This document shows, piece by piece, positions 49,198 through 49,657 of a DNA stretch of 49,657 nucleotides; position 1 is the first letter of the stretch; each line of letters begins with the position of its first letter. The stretch lies in NCBI GenBank assembly GCA_029880325.1, contig JAOUOP010000059.1, positions 1-49,657 of the forward strand. Reading direction: 5' to 3'. The DNA comes from Myxococcales bacterium. Lineage in GTDB: Bacteria; Myxococcota_A; Polyangia; Polyangiales; JAFGIB01. Under the pieces are notes generated by a model that worked only from the letters and a program-made list of their open reading frames with translations, searched no databases and had not been told where the DNA came from. A program made the translations under genes and the position numbers.

Positions 49198-49523
49198 CTC
49201 GAGCCCGGCGCGCAGCTCGACCCAGCGCCCGAGGCCAGGCGCGTCGCGCTCTCCAGCCACGAGATCGCGACGCGCCTGGCCTTCATGCTCTGGGACTCGA
49301 TCCCGGACGAGACGCCACCAGCCCCATCCTGCGCGGCGCATTCATCGCGTTCTACATGCTCGGCGTCAACCCGGGCGCGCCCATCCCCAGGGCCTCGATG
49401 ATGACGGTCGAAGGCGACTTCCCCACCCAGCGCGCCTATGTCGAAGAGCTCACGAGCCGCCCACCTGCGCCGGCTGCCACAGCATCGTCAACCCTCCGGG
49501 CTTTGCCCTCGAGGGCTACGTGT
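49198..49523 (+). pseudogene. DUF1592/DUF1588 cytochrome-type protein fragment, frameshifted
   Basis: One frame reads VALSSHEIATRLAFMLWDSIPDE, the LSxxEIAxRLxxxLWxSIPD pattern of DUF1592. After a frame change near 49310 comes SPILRGAFIAFYMLGVNPG and, after another near 49460, TCAGCHSIVNPPGFALEGY, which is the DUF1588 end with a CxxCH haem motif. The intervening linker is deleted. These proteins are exported multidomain cytochromes of Myxococcota and Planctomycetes. The fragment is interrupted at CTAG 49524-49527 by an insertion sequence. Confidence 0.7.
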
Positions 49524-49527
49524 CTAG

Positions 49528-49657
49528 ACCCAGCCCTTTCAAGGTGGCAACGTATTGAATTCATTGTAGAAAAGTTGTCGTCCCGGATCCGCCTCTCGTA
49601 GCCAGAGGGTATGTTGATGGCCGAGATCTTCGATCGATTCGTGGAGAAGACACCGGT
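49528..49657 (+). mobile_element. Left end of an IS4-like insertion sequence, partial
   Basis: Directly after CTAG 49524-49527 the sequence changes to a clearly AT-richer stretch starting ACCCAGCCCTTTCAAGG, followed by a transposase start. The similarity to the DUF1588 protein stops here. The element runs off the window, so its right terminal repeat and any CTAG duplication cannot be seen. Its first four bases (ACCC) and CTAG context are shared with R2. Confidence 0.6.
49617..49657 (+). CDS. Transposase, IS4-like, N-terminal fragment
   Basis: ATG 49617 lies eight bases after GAGG. The 13 visible codons read MAEIFDRFVEKTP, which resembles the N-terminus of IS4-family transposases (FDRFVExSPVSV). 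ATG 49611 is also in frame but too close to the GAGG. The gene continues beyond the window, so the DDE residues are not seen and the family call is provisional. Confidence 0.55.
   Translation, partial: MAEIFDRFVEKTP

Overview
The window is a GC-rich (roughly two thirds G+C), densely coding stretch of a bacterial chromosome. The gene content points to Myxococcota, probably an undomesticated or metagenomic lineage: two large eukaryote-like Ser/Thr kinases (one fused to an AAA/TPR module, one to a PEGA domain), an AgmX/PglI-type C-terminal domain protein, several Cys-rich lipoproteins, a cytochrome c/PHM-like copper monooxygenase lipoprotein and the remnant of a DUF1592/DUF1588 cytochrome protein. 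I saw no rRNA or tRNA gene and no CRISPR array. The order within the phylum cannot be read from this sequence alone.

Layout. 1-0.6 kb holds copies of a short repeat (R1) and unassigned DNA. 0.6-8.9 kb holds a copper monooxygenase-like lipoprotein, a two-receiver diguanylate cyclase, a carboxylesterase/histidine phosphatase pair, a divergent AstD-like aldehyde dehydrogenase and a TetR regulator. 8.9-17.3 kb holds a 1257-residue kinase-AAA-TPR protein preceded by a perfect CRP-type palindrome, an alpha/beta hydrolase, a fatty-acid desaturase whose 3' end is made of a fold-back repeat (R3), a beta-lactamase-fold serine hydrolase and a small lipoprotein. 17.5-21.9 kb is one Lhr-type helicase. 22-29 kb is a surface-protein region: a collagen-like/SRCR lipoprotein, Cys-rich lipoproteins, a PEGA kinase and a periplasmic TPR-like protein. 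29-37 kb holds a second desaturase, a DUF2723 GT-C protein, a DUF5690 transporter, a membrane spermidine-synthase-like protein and an AgmX-type protein.

37.3-47.5 kb is the most unusual block: four divergent paralogues of one large polytopic GT-C-like family (A-D), interleaved with the fossil C-terminus of a sulfatase-superfamily protein and followed by a full-length sulfatase-like enzyme that has Thr at the usual formylglycine position. I infer a cell-envelope or exopolymer decoration locus; no substrate can be read from the sequence. 47.5 kb to the end is decayed: two abutting CTAG-flanked miniature elements (R1, R2), an ECF sigma gene broken by one stop codon next to a Cys-rich lipoprotein, a frameshifted DUF1592/1588 fragment, and the left end of an IS4-like insertion sequence that runs off the window.

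Two themes recur. First, short palindromic elements (R1, R2, R3, R4) sit at or next to stop codons and often supply them. Second, five genes have a TANNNT hexamer exactly 6-7 nt before the start codon and no Shine-Dalgarno, which suggests leaderless transcripts.
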